Positions 8,167-16,511 of a stretch of DNA of 64,000 bases are shown here, one piece after another. A program made the translations under genes and the position numbers. The stretch is taken from contig DBDA01000003.1 of the NCBI GenBank assembly GCA_002293375.1, positions 9,956 through 73,955 of the forward strand. The letters are read 5' to 3'. Below the pieces are notes generated by a model, which did no database searches, was not told where the DNA came from, and saw only the letters and a list, made by a program, of their open reading frames with translations. This stretch comes from Odoribacter sp. UBA944 (GTDB lineage Bacteria > Bacteroidota > Bacteroidia > Bacteroidales > Marinifilaceae). The stretch's first letter is position 1, and each line of letters begins with the position of its first letter.

Positions 8167-9423
8167 ATGATCGTCTATTCGAAACACATCTTAGATAATG
8201 GTCTGACGCTGCTCTGCCACACCGACACCGGTACCCCCTTTGTATCCGTGAACACGCTTTACAAAGTGGGGTCCCGGGATGAAGATCCGGGAAAGACCGG
8301 ATTCGCCCATTTATTTGAACACCTGATGTTCGGCGGGTCGAAAAACGCGCCCGATTTCGACCGGGAGGTACAGGCAGCCGGAGGAGAGAGCAACGCTTTC
8401 ACCACCAACGATTTCACCAACTACTACATCACCGTTCCGGCAGGCAATATTGAAACGGCGCTCTGGCTGGAAGCCGACCGTATGGCTGCCTTGAATATCA
8501 GCGGGAAATCTCTGGGCACCCAGAAAAATGTGGTAACGGAGGAGTATAAACAGCGTTACCTCAATGCTCCTTATGGAGATGTCTGGTTGGCATTGAGGCC
8601 GTTGGCTTATCGGGTACACCCCTATCGCTGGCCCACTATCGGCAGCTCTTTGGAACACATTGAAAGAGCGACACTGGAGGATGTCCGGGATTTTTTCCAC
8701 CGGTTTTACCGGCCGGACAACGCCATCATCAGCATCAGCGGCAACATCGGCGAAAAGGAGGCATTGGAGAAGGTGAAGAAATGGTTCGGAGCAATCTCTC
8801 CAGGCAATTGCCGGAAAGCGCCGTTGCCTGTGGAACCGGAACAGCGGGAGGCGCGTAGACTGGTGATGAAAGAGAAGTCCGTACCGGCCGATATGTTGTT
8901 TAAAGCCTATCACATGGGGGATCGGCTGTCGGATCATTTTTACCGCTGCGATTTGATCTCGGACCTGCTTTCCAACGGACAGTCTTCGCGGTTGTACCTG
9001 CGATTGGTAAAGGAAAAAGGGATCTTCTCCAATCTGGATGCTTACATTACCGGCGAAAGCGATCCGGGACTCTTTGTCTGTAGTGGTACATTGTCCGAAG
9101 GGATCGGTATGGAAACGGCTGAAGAGGCCCTTTTGGAAGAGCTCGGCCGCTTTGTTTCCGACCCGATCGAAGAACGCGAACTCCGGAAGGTTATTAACAA
9201 AATGAACGCCCACCTGAAATACAGCGAGATCAATTACCAGAACAAAGCCAATACGATGGCGTTTTTTGAATTTCTGGGAGCAAGTGAGTTGATCAACGGG
9301 GAGGGGGAAAAATACGAGGAGATCACCGCCGGGCAATTGCAAGCAACTGCCCGGGAGCTTTTCCGGCCGGAAAACTGTTCCACGCTGCATTACCTGAAAA
9401 AAGAACGGCAAACAACTACCTGA
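8167..9423 (+). CDS. M16 family zinc metallopeptidase, catalytic subunit
   Basis: This 418-residue insulinase/processing-peptidase homologue has the inverted zinc motif HLFEH (residues 48-52) within GFAHLFEHLMFGG, and the distal ligand glutamate in VTEEYKQ near 125. It has no signal peptide, so it should be cytoplasmic. M16B enzymes of this size work as heterodimers with a non-catalytic partner. The next gene overlaps its stop codon (TGATG at 9421-9425) and encodes exactly such a partner. The likely role is degradation of oligopeptides. Confidence 0.94.
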   Translation: MIVYSKHILDNGLTLLCHTDTGTPFVSVNTLYKVGSRDEDPGKTGFAHLFEHLMFGGSKNAPDFDREVQAAGGESNAFTTNDFTNYYITVPAGNIETALWLEADRMAALNISGKSLGTQKNVVTEEYKQRYLNAPYGDVWLALRPLAYRVHPYRWPTIGSSLEHIERATLEDVRDFFHRFYRPDNAIISISGNIGEKEALEKVKKWFGAISPGNCRKAPLPVEPEQREARRLVMKEKSVPADMLFKAYHMGDRLSDHFYRCDLISDLLSNGQSSRLYLRLVKEKGIFSNLDAYITGESDPGLFVCSGTLSEGIGMETAEEALLEELGRFVSDPIEERELRKVINKMNAHLKYSEINYQNKANTMAFFEFLGASELINGEGEKYEEITAGQLQATARELFRPENCSTLHYLKKERQTTT

Positions 9424-10709
9424 TGAATCGAATCAACCCCAAAGCGCCTGCCCTGTCGGAACTGAAACTGCCGGAAGGGATCCCCTACTCCAAGGAGTTG
9501 CTTCCCAACGGAACGGAGTTGCTGGTCGTGAACGATCCGAATCAGGAGGTTTTCAAGTTGGATCTCCTTTACGAGGCAGGCTCTTACTACCAACCGCAAC
9601 CTTTGGTGGCATCCGCCGCTATCAACATGCTGACAGAGGGTACTACCCGGTATTCGGCAGCGGAAATTGCCGAATGGTTTGATTACTACGGTGCATATGT
9701 GGACCCACACAGCGGTTTCCGCCAAGTGGAACTGAACCTGTTTTCGTTGACCAAATATGCAGCGGAAACCATTGACAGGCTGGCGGAGATGGCGACGGAG
9801 AGTACGGTTCCTGCGGTGGAATTGGAGGTGTACCTGAGAAATCGCCGGCAACATTTTCTGACCGAAAAACAAAAAACCGCCTGGATGGCCCGGCAAGAGA
9901 GTAACCGGCTGTTGTTCGGAGAAGACCATCCCTATGCCAACCGGGTCAACGAAGCGGACTATGACCGGGTGACACCGGAGATCGTCCGCCGTTTTTATCG
10001 GGAACGGATCTTGTCGGGCCGCTGTTGTGTGGTCCTTTCCGGCTGTGTCACCCCCGGGATCAAAGAGCGAGTGGTGCGAACGTTCGGAGAGGCGCCGCGC
10101 CCGCCTTATCCCCAAGAGGCGCCGGTCCGTTCTTTTGCACCGGCCGCCCCCGGCCGCTATAACATCGAAAAGCCGGATGCCGTACAAACCACTGTCCGGA
10201 TCAGCAAACACGGGGTACGTTTACCCGAAAGGGAGTATGCCGGATTTTTGCTGTTGAATACTATTTTCGGCGGGTATTTCGGTTCGCGGCTGATGTCCAA
10301 CATCCGGGAGGAAAAAGGGTACACCTACGGCATTCAATCTTTTAACGTATCCATGCCTGATACGGCGTATTGGTGCATTACCACCGATGTAGACAATGCT
10401 TACACAGAGGCCACCCTGGAAGAGATCCGGAAAGAGTTGGACCGGATCCGCAGGGAGCCGGTGGGCCGGGAAGAGTTGGAGTTGGTGAAGCAGTACCTGC
10501 ACGGAGAGCTGTTGCGGGAGATAGACGGCGTGTTTGCGCAAACCGACGGGCTGAAACAGAAACGGGTCTATGGGATGGACAATCGTTTTTATGCCACACT
10601 GCTGGCCGCATTGAAAAAAACGACTCCGGAAGAGTTATTGGAATTGGCTCAAAACTATTTGGACCCGGAAGAGATGTACGTTGTAACGGTTGGGAAGACC
10701 GTAAAATAG
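9423..10709 (+). CDS. M16 family peptidase-like protein, non-catalytic partner
   Basis: This 428-residue M16 fold protein lacks the HxxEH zinc motif; the equivalent stretch reads SAAINMLTEGTTRY. It retains the C-terminal R/Y-type substrate-binding motif seen in inactive subunits (FGSRLMSNIREEKGYTYGI, about residues 282-300). Its start codon overlaps the stop of the catalytic gene, implying translational coupling and 1:1 assembly. This is the arrangement of bacterial M16B heterodimers. Confidence 0.93.
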   Translation: MNRINPKAPALSELKLPEGIPYSKELLPNGTELLVVNDPNQEVFKLDLLYEAGSYYQPQPLVASAAINMLTEGTTRYSAAEIAEWFDYYGAYVDPHSGFRQVELNLFSLTKYAAETIDRLAEMATESTVPAVELEVYLRNRRQHFLTEKQKTAWMARQESNRLLFGEDHPYANRVNEADYDRVTPEIVRRFYRERILSGRCCVVLSGCVTPGIKERVVRTFGEAPRPPYPQEAPVRSFAPAAPGRYNIEKPDAVQTTVRISKHGVRLPEREYAGFLLLNTIFGGYFGSRLMSNIREEKGYTYGIQSFNVSMPDTAYWCITTDVDNAYTEATLEEIRKELDRIRREPVGREELELVKQYLHGELLREIDGVFAQTDGLKQKRVYGMDNRFYATLLAALKKTTPEELLELAQNYLDPEEMYVVTVGKTVK

Positions 10710-10740
10710 TAAGATGGGAAATTTTAAACGCAGTGAGATC

Positions 10741-11238
10741 ATGAAAAAGTCTGTTTTGTTTTTTATGCTGTTGTTTCCGCTGGCAGGGGTGCCGGCTGAG
10801 GAGACACCATCCGACAAGGAGCAGGAGTTCCGGAAAACCTTGGCGTTACTGGAGAGCGATCAATTCAAGATCACGGCGACATACGCTTATTCCAGCGGCG
10901 GGAGATCCATTCCTTTAGCCGGGAACGAAGGAACGCTGACCGTCAGGGATTCTGTGGCAGAAGGTTTCTTCCCGTTCTTCGGGCGGGCGTACCGGCTGCC
11001 TATGGGTGAAGAGGGCGGGATCCGCTTTGATGGAAAGATGGAGAAAAAACAGATCACTGTCAAAGAAAAGAGAAAGAACAGTTCCGTCCGGTACAAGTTC
11101 CGTGTCAAAGGACTCAACGACGTATACGATATCTCCATAGAAGCGTTCGGAGGAGATTACTGCACGGTCTATATCCAAAGTAATAACCGGAGCACGATCT
11201 CTTACCAAGGTAAAGTGGAGCCTTTGCCGGAGCCCTAA
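10741..11238 (+). CDS. DUF4251 domain-containing secreted protein
   Basis: This is a 165-residue protein when started at the ATG at 10741 (MKKSVLFFMLLFP), which gives a clean signal peptide. An upstream in-frame ATG at 10714 would put nine extra residues before it. The mature part matches the Bacteroidota DUF4251 family, with features such as YAYSSGGRSIPL, a phenylalanine-rich FFPFFGRAY stretch and YDISIEAFG. DUF4251 proteins are predicted periplasmic or outer-membrane proteins of unknown role. It follows the M16 pair by 31 bp. Confidence 0.85.
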   Translation: MKKSVLFFMLLFPLAGVPAEETPSDKEQEFRKTLALLESDQFKITATYAYSSGGRSIPLAGNEGTLTVRDSVAEGFFPFFGRAYRLPMGEEGGIRFDGKMEKKQITVKEKRKNSSVRYKFRVKGLNDVYDISIEAFGGDYCTVYIQSNNRSTISYQGKVEPLPEP

Positions 11239-11395
11239 AACCATTAGCCGTCTCCTCTTGTTTTTTGCCGGAGCCTGAAGAGAGAGAAAGAGGGCGGGTT
11301 TTTTTTAATCAGATTTTTTTCTTAACATTGCTGCCTGAAAAGATGTGCGTACCCCGGGAGGGGTGTGTACCATTATTAACTAAACCAGTATAGTA

Positions 11396-12940
11396 ATGTC
11401 ACTTAAAAGGAATATCCTTGATTTAAGGAAGAGAAAAGGGATTGTCCTCCTGGGAGGCGGTGAAGAAGCGATCAAAAAGCAGGTGGCGATGGGGAAACTG
11501 ACAGCCCGCGAACGGATTCAGGGAATTGTCGACGAAGGCTCTTTTCACGAATACGACATGTTTGTAGAACACCAGTCGAAAGATTTCGGCATGGATAAAA
11601 AGGTTTTCCACGGAGATGGCGTGATCATCGGAACCGGTACGATATACGGAGAACCGGTAGCGATTTACGCACAGGATTTTACGGTTGCCGGAGGTTCTTT
11701 GGGGCTGATGCACGCCCGTAAGATCACCAAGATCATGGACCACGCCATGAAAATGCGGATGCCGATCATCGGGATCAATGATTCCGGCGGAGCCCGCATC
11801 CAGGAAGGGGTGGATTCCCTGGCCGGTTATGGAGAGATCTTCCTCCGCAATACCCAGGCCTCCGGGGTCATTCCCCAGTTGTCCGTCATTTTGGGACCTT
11901 GCGCCGGAGGTGCAGTCTATTCGCCGGCCCTGACAGACTTTGTATTTGTAGTGGACAATATCTCCAAAATGTTTATTACCGGCCCGGAGGTGGTAAAAAC
12001 CGTGCTGGGCGAAGTGGTGACCATGGAAGAGCTCGGCGGAGCCCGGGTACACGCAGCCGTCAGCGGCAACGCCCACTTCTTTGCCATGACCGAACAGGAG
12101 TGTTTTGAACAGATCAAGCAACTGTTGACCTTTATTCCCTGGAACAATCAGCGCAAAGCCCGTTCTTTCCCAGCCAAACCGCCGAAACCGGAATACAAGA
12201 TCAACAACATCCTTCCGGCCGACCCAACCCAACCGTACGATGTACGCGACATTGTAAAGGCCGTGGCCGATGATTCGGAGTTTATGGAGATTCAACAGGA
12301 TTTTGCCCCCAATATCGTTGTGGGGTTCGGACGGATCGACGGCGAAACCGTCGGTTTTGTTGCCAACCAGCCGTTGGTGCTGGCAGGCGTGTTGGATTGC
12401 GACTCTTCCGATAAGGCTGCCCGTTTTATCCGTTTCTGCGACGCCTTCAACATTCCGATCGTTACGTTCGAAGACATGCCGGGTTACCTGCCGGGCGTAG
12501 AGCAGGAACACATGGGCGTGATCCGTCACGGGGCCAAGGTGCTGTATGCATACAGCGAAGCTACCGTACCCAAGATCACTGTCATCCTGCGCAAGGCGTA
12601 CGGAGGGGGGTATATTGCCATGAATTCCCGCCACCTGAAAGCGGACTTTATGTTCGCCTGGCCTACGGCCGAGATCGCCGTGATGGGACCGGAAGGTGCT
12701 GCCAATATCATTTTCAAGAAAGAGATCACCGACTCTACCAATCCGGAAGAGACCCGCAAACAGAAAGTGGCCGAGTACCGCGAAAAGTTTGCCAATCCGT
12801 ATGTAGCCGCTTCCAAAGGATACATCGACTCCGTGATCGAACCGGAAGAGACCCGTATGTTGCTGAAACATTCCATTGAAATATCCGGCAACAAAACCGT
12901 CATGGTTCCGCAGAAAAAACACGGAATTCCGCCGTTTTAA
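11396..12940 (+). CDS. Acyl-CoA carboxyltransferase (MmdA/PccB family)
   Basis: This 514-residue biotin-dependent carboxyltransferase moves CO2 between biotin and propionyl-/methylmalonyl-CoA. Its two crotonase-like halves are visible: the N half with NDSGGARIQEGVDSLAGYGE (about 129-148), and the C half with GGGYIAMNSRHLKADF followed by PTAEIAVMGPEGAANI. These carry the glycine-rich oxyanion loops. The family is shared by methylmalonyl-CoA decarboxylase alpha and propionyl-CoA carboxylase beta, and sequence alone does not separate them. The biotin carrier gene follows after 17 bp. The membrane decarboxylase beta subunit and the biotin carboxylase are both absent from the window, so reaction direction is open. 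Confidence 0.93.
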   Translation: MSLKRNILDLRKRKGIVLLGGGEEAIKKQVAMGKLTARERIQGIVDEGSFHEYDMFVEHQSKDFGMDKKVFHGDGVIIGTGTIYGEPVAIYAQDFTVAGGSLGLMHARKITKIMDHAMKMRMPIIGINDSGGARIQEGVDSLAGYGEIFLRNTQASGVIPQLSVILGPCAGGAVYSPALTDFVFVVDNISKMFITGPEVVKTVLGEVVTMEELGGARVHAAVSGNAHFFAMTEQECFEQIKQLLTFIPWNNQRKARSFPAKPPKPEYKINNILPADPTQPYDVRDIVKAVADDSEFMEIQQDFAPNIVVGFGRIDGETVGFVANQPLVLAGVLDCDSSDKAARFIRFCDAFNIPIVTFEDMPGYLPGVEQEHMGVIRHGAKVLYAYSEATVPKITVILRKAYGGGYIAMNSRHLKADFMFAWPTAEIAVMGPEGAANIIFKKEITDSTNPEETRKQKVAEYREKFANPYVAASKGYIDSVIEPEETRMLLKHSIEISGNKTVMVPQKKHGIPPF

Positions 12941-12957
12941 CAAAAAGGAGCAGAACC

Positions 12958-13272
12958 ATGAAAAATACAAAATACGACAAGATCCAGATCGACGGGGTGG
13001 AGTACAAGACCACCTTTACCGAAAAGTGGCGGAACCGGAAAAATTGGGAAACACCCGATCCGAAACTGGTGGAAGCCTATCTTCCGGGAACGATCGTGCA
13101 TGTCAATGTTAAAAAGGGGCAAAAAGTCCAGGCGAATGACCTTTTGCTGGTGCTTCAGGCCATGAAAATGGACAACAAGATCACCTCTCCAGTGGACGGG
13201 AAGGTAAAAGCCATTCACGTTAAAAAAGGAGATCAGGTTCCTAAAGGAACGGTTATGATCGAATTGGAGTAA
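12958..13272 (+). CDS. Biotin carboxyl carrier protein
   Basis: This 104-residue protein ends in a biotinyl domain with the AMKM motif; the biotin lysine is Lys70. It is followed by the NKITSPVDGKV hairpin typical of carriers. Residues 1-40 are a charged N-terminal extension, rather than the long Ala/Pro linker usual in decarboxylase gamma subunits. It lies 17 bp behind the carboxyltransferase and before a terminator, so the two form a two-gene unit. It must meet a biotin carboxylase or decarboxylase subunit encoded elsewhere. Confidence 0.95.
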   Translation: MKNTKYDKIQIDGVEYKTTFTEKWRNRKNWETPDPKLVEAYLPGTIVHVNVKKGQKVQANDLLLVLQAMKMDNKITSPVDGKVKAIHVKKGDQVPKGTVMIELE

Positions 13273-13281
13273 ATGCATGGA

Positions 13282-13310
13282 AAGACCATCTGTCAGATGG
13301 TCTTTTCCTA
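13282..13310 (+). terminator. Terminator after the carboxyltransferase/biotin-carrier pair
   Basis: A 9-bp stem AAGACCATC / GATGGTCTT (13282-13290 and 13296-13304) has a 5-base loop and is followed by TTCCTATTTT. It sits 10 bp after the stop codon. Confidence 0.8.
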
Positions 13311-13334
13311 TTTTAAAAATTAAAACAGATTTAT

Positions 13335-14255
13335 ATGAGTTTTTTTGTTGCCCGGAATATTGTAAAGAATTACGCCAATCACCGGGCGTTGGATGACGTT
13401 TCCATCGAGCTTCCGGAACGCGCCGTATACGGTTTACTGGGTCCCAACGGGGCCGGGAAAACCACTCTGATCCGGATCATTACCCAGATCACCGGGCCGG
13501 ATTCGGGAACCCTCTTTTTTAAGGGTAAACCGCTGGTACCAGCCGATATGACCCGGATCGGTTATCTGCCGGAAGAGAGAGGACTCTATAAAAAAATGAA
13601 GGTCGGAGACCAAGCACTCTACCTGGCCCGCCTGAAAGGTCTCAGCCGGCACGACGCCATAACGCAATTGAAGGCCTGGTTTGAAAAATTCGAGATTCAG
13701 GGATGGTGGGACAAAAAGGTTGAAGAGCTCTCCAAAGGAATGGCCCAGAAGGTGCAATTTATTACTACCGTCCTGCACAAACCGGAACTGCTCATTTTTG
13801 ATGAACCCTTCAGCGGGTTTGACCCGATCAATGTGGAGTTGCTGAAAAACGAAATACTGGAGTTGCGCCGGCAAGGGGCTACGATCATCTTCTCTACCCA
13901 CAACATGGGTTCTGTGGAGGAGATTTGCAGCCACATCGCCCTCATCAACAAATCCCGGAAAATCGTGGAAGGTCCCATTAACACGATCCGGGAGACCTAT
14001 GCCAACGATTCATACCGGATCAGCATCAAAACCGGGCCGGAATTGGATATCCCCGCTTTAACCGGGTCGGAGTTCGAGCTGATCTCGGACCAAACGGAGG
14101 GAAGCCGCCGGGATATTATCCTGCAAAAAGCGGCGGATGTACCTGCCAATACGCTGCTGAACCGTTTTCTGGATAAAGCCGACATCCTCTCTTACGAAAA
14201 GGTCATCCCCAGCATGAATGATATCTTTATCAAACTGGTAAAATCAAACGTATGA
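13335..14255 (+). CDS. ABC transporter ATP-binding protein (NatA type)
   Basis: This 306-residue ATPase carries Walker A GPNGAGKT (about 37-44), the signature LSKGMAQK (about 134-141), Walker B LLIFDEP (about 155-161) and the switch His in STHNMGS. A C-terminal extension of about 90 residues follows the ATPase core, as in NatA/DrrA-type exporters. Its stop overlaps the start of the permease gene by four bases (ATGA), so the two are translationally coupled. Substrate unknown. GldA was considered, but the directly coupled partner is a NatB-type permease. Confidence 0.93.
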   Translation: MSFFVARNIVKNYANHRALDDVSIELPERAVYGLLGPNGAGKTTLIRIITQITGPDSGTLFFKGKPLVPADMTRIGYLPEERGLYKKMKVGDQALYLARLKGLSRHDAITQLKAWFEKFEIQGWWDKKVEELSKGMAQKVQFITTVLHKPELLIFDEPFSGFDPINVELLKNEILELRRQGATIIFSTHNMGSVEEICSHIALINKSRKIVEGPINTIRETYANDSYRISIKTGPELDIPALTGSEFELISDQTEGSRRDIILQKAADVPANTLLNRFLDKADILSYEKVIPSMNDIFIKLVKSNV

Positions 14256-15586
14256 ACAAGACATTGATCGTTATAAGCCGGGAGTTTTCCACCCGGGTCA
14301 GAAAAAAAACCTTTTTGGTCACCACCATTTTGGTTCCCCTCCTGTTTATCGGCCTGTATGCTTTTATGATCTGGATGATGGCGAAGAAGGATACGCAGGA
14401 CCGCCGGATCGCTGTGGTCAATGCATCTGCTATTGAACAGCCCATAAAAAAAATCAACAATACCGACTTTGTCTATACGACAGATTCCGTTTCACAGGAG
14501 AGAGCTTCAGACTACCTGACAGCCAACAATTACTATGCGATCCTGTGGATCCCGGCCGATGTCATGACAAATGCGGAAGTCGTGATGCACTCTTTCTCAC
14601 AGATCCCACCCAGCTTGGAGGGCGACATCCGGTCACAGCTCCGGAACCGGATCGAGGGTATTAAAAAAGCGGCTGTTATTGAAGAGTCCGGCCTACCGGA
14701 CTTGGAAGAGAAGCTGGACGCTACCCGAACACCGGTGCGGATCCGGACCCTGAAAGTGATGGAGACCGGAGAGAGCAAAGAGAGTTCTTCTGCCATAGCC
14801 GCTATTGTCGGAGTGGTGGCCGGGATGGCCATTTACATCTTTATTCTGATCTATGCCTCGCAGGTGATGCAGGGAGTGATCCAGGAAAAGACCAACCGCA
14901 TTATCGAAGTGCTGGTCTCCTCCATAAAACCCTTCCCGTTCCTGATGGGAAAGATCATTGGAGTTGCCTCCGTCGGTTTGTTGCAGTTCGTAATATGGAT
15001 CATTTTCGGAGGAGTAGCCATCATTGCCCTGCAAAGCGTTCTGATGCCCGGCGTTGACCTGGAAGCCTTGCGTAATAGCGCCGATCTGGCCCAAATGGCC
15101 CAAAGCAGCGGCATGGATATGGCGCAATTGGAAACCATGAAGCGAATTGCCCTGACCATTGATCCCGGTTATATTATCGGTTTCACTACCGCTTTTATCT
15201 TCTATTTTCTGGGGGGATACCTGCTGTATGCCTCTCTGTTCGCTGCTATCGGAGCTGCCGTAGACAACGAAACCGATTCACAGCAGTTTATGACTCCGTT
15301 GAGCATCGTCCTGATCGTTGCTCTCTACATCGGTATCGCCGCCATGCGGAACCCGGAAACACCGATCGTCTTCTGGGCCTCTTTTATTCCGTTCACCTCT
15401 CCTGTTGTCATGCTGGTGCGAATGGCGTTTGGAGTCCCAACCTGGGAGATACTTACCTCCGCTGCTATTTTAGTGGCTACGTTCGTATTCTTTACCTGGG
15501 TCTCCTCGAAGATCTATCGTGTCGGTATTTTGATGTACGGCAAGAAACCGAGCTGGAAAGAGATGTATAAGTGGCTTAAGTATTAG
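14252..15586 (+). CDS. ABC transporter permease (NatB type)
   Basis: This 444-residue membrane protein has one N-terminal helix (about 21-41), a periplasmic domain of about 135 residues, then a cluster of five to six helices (about 182-202, 236-256, 305-325, 340-365, 370-395 and 398-415). This is the ABC-2/NatB architecture. The conserved cytoplasmic stretch EKTNRIIEVLVSSIKPFPFL (about 213-232) is the family hallmark. It forms an exporter with the preceding ATPase. The stop codon runs straight into a hairpin. Confidence 0.92.
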   Translation: MNKTLIVISREFSTRVRKKTFLVTTILVPLLFIGLYAFMIWMMAKKDTQDRRIAVVNASAIEQPIKKINNTDFVYTTDSVSQERASDYLTANNYYAILWIPADVMTNAEVVMHSFSQIPPSLEGDIRSQLRNRIEGIKKAAVIEESGLPDLEEKLDATRTPVRIRTLKVMETGESKESSSAIAAIVGVVAGMAIYIFILIYASQVMQGVIQEKTNRIIEVLVSSIKPFPFLMGKIIGVASVGLLQFVIWIIFGGVAIIALQSVLMPGVDLEALRNSADLAQMAQSSGMDMAQLETMKRIALTIDPGYIIGFTTAFIFYFLGGYLLYASLFAAIGAAVDNETDSQQFMTPLSIVLIVALYIGIAAMRNPETPIVFWASFIPFTSPVVMLVRMAFGVPTWEILTSAAILVATFVFFTWVSSKIYRVGILMYGKKPSWKEMYKWLKY

Positions 15587-15587
15587 A

Positions 15588-15624
15588 AAGAAGCTGTCCA
15601 AAAAGCACTTTTTGGACTCTTCTT
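15588..15624 (+). terminator. Hairpin at the permease stop codon
   Basis: The inverted repeat AAGAAGCTGTCCAAAAAG / CTTTTTGGACTCTTCTT (15588-15605 and 15608-15624) forms a long stem with a small internal mismatch. It begins two bases after the TAG. It is a variant of the hairpin that follows at 15636-15670, and tandem terminators are likely. Confidence 0.65.
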
Positions 15625-15635
15625 GTGAATAAGAA

Positions 15636-15670
15636 AAGAGGCTGTCTAAAATGATATTAGACAGCCTCTT
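15636..15670. terminator. Bidirectional terminator between convergent genes
   Basis: A perfect 14-bp stem AAGAGGCTGTCTAA / TTAGACAGCCTCTT has a 7-base loop and lies between the plus-strand permease and the minus-strand lipoprotein gene. The core is shared with the hairpin at 1649-1685. Confidence 0.85.
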
Positions 15671-15728
15671 AAAAGAATAGAAATTCAGAGGGAGCGTCTT
15701 TTACACACCACTTATTCTATATTTTTTC

Positions 15729-16229
15729 TTATCGAAAGACCAAATGCGGCGGAATATGGTTTTTGCCGTCGCCCTCTCCGGTAAATTTGTCGTCTTTGAA
15801 AAGTATATCCTCCAGTAGGTCGTAATCGCTGCGGTAGCGGGCCCGCCAGTCTTTGTCGCGGTAGCGCACTGTACTGTGGCGTGTCTGCGTGTTGTCAAAA
15901 TACATGTAGAGACAGTCGTCCCCCTCGCACTCGTAAGGCCCGAAAGAGAGGACAATGGGTGCCTGCCCATGTGGGTGGAAACGGACCTCCAGCCCGTGTT
16001 TGGTGGAGGTGACTACTTCCCCGGGAAAGCTTTTCCGCAGGACGATCCGCTCCTTGTTCCGCGTCTGTGGGTCACGATGTTTGAGCACAAGGCGTTTGGA
16101 GAGAAAATAGGAGGCCTGTCGCACTTCATCGACTTCCATGCGTTCGATCTTCGTTTGGGTGACAGACACCGCGCAGCCCGAGGCCAACCATGTGGCCAGA
16201 ACCACGAACAGAAACAACCGTTTTTTCAT
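15729..16229 (-). CDS. Small lipoprotein of unknown function
   Basis: This 166-residue protein starts MKKRLFLFVVLATWLASGCAVS, a textbook lipobox (LASGC, Cys19). The mature part contains beta-like segments and a Cys pair in a tight acidic turn (YECEGDDCLY, near residues 98-107), followed by an Arg/Tyr-rich stretch (YRDKDWRARYRSDY). I do not recognise the family. It is a monocistronic minus-strand gene ending at a shared terminator and located behind tRNA-Arg. Exported lipoprotein is well supported; function is not. Confidence 0.75.
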   Translation of the reverse strand: MKKRLFLFVVLATWLASGCAVSVTQTKIERMEVDEVRQASYFLSKRLVLKHRDPQTRNKERIVLRKSFPGEVVTSTKHGLEVRFHPHGQAPIVLSFGPYECEGDDCLYMYFDNTQTRHSTVRYRDKDWRARYRSDYDLLEDILFKDDKFTGEGDGKNHIPPHLVFR

Positions 16230-16310
16230 AAGTAAGCTTACCCTATTTACATATAAATGATCAAAAGGGATATCTTCAAGTAGCTGACTAACAAAAGAGG
16301 AGAAAATTTG

Positions 16311-16384
16311 TGATCCGGGCGGGGTTCGAACCCACGACCTACGGCTTAGAAGGCCGTTGCTCTATCCAACTGAGCTACCGGACC
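16311..16384 (-). tRNA. tRNA-Arg (anticodon TCT)
   Basis: The full cloverleaf lies on the minus strand. The acceptor GGTCCGG pairs with CCGGATC (one G-U pair). The anticodon arm ACGGC-CTTCTAA-GCCGT carries TCT, and the T-loop reads GGTTCGAACCC. The discriminator is A and no CCA is encoded. Confidence 0.97.
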
Positions 16385-16406
16385 GACACATGACGGTTTG
16401 GCGGTG

Positions 16407-16438
16407 CAAATATACTCTTTTGCTGTTTGATGTACAAA
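16407..16438 (-). promoter_or_regulatory. Promoter for tRNA-Arg
   Basis: On the minus strand, TTTG (16438-16435), a 20-base spacer and TATATTTG (16414-16407) match the Bacteroidota consensus and end 22 bp upstream of the tRNA. Confidence 0.75.
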
Positions 16439-16511
16439 TCTTTTCTGCATGTTTCTGCAAAGCCGACTGCGAAAGCTCCGGTTGACAGCGACAGTGCTCC
16501 GGAGGAGAGGA

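Noticed and set aside
11423..12970. A 515-residue open frame antisense to the carboxyltransferase
   Set aside because: It is a shadow frame with no motif, while the plus-strand product is a complete enzyme.
13335..14255. GldA for the GldFG fusion
   Set aside because: It is coupled by overlapping codons to its own NatB-type permease and lies in a different unit from gldFG.
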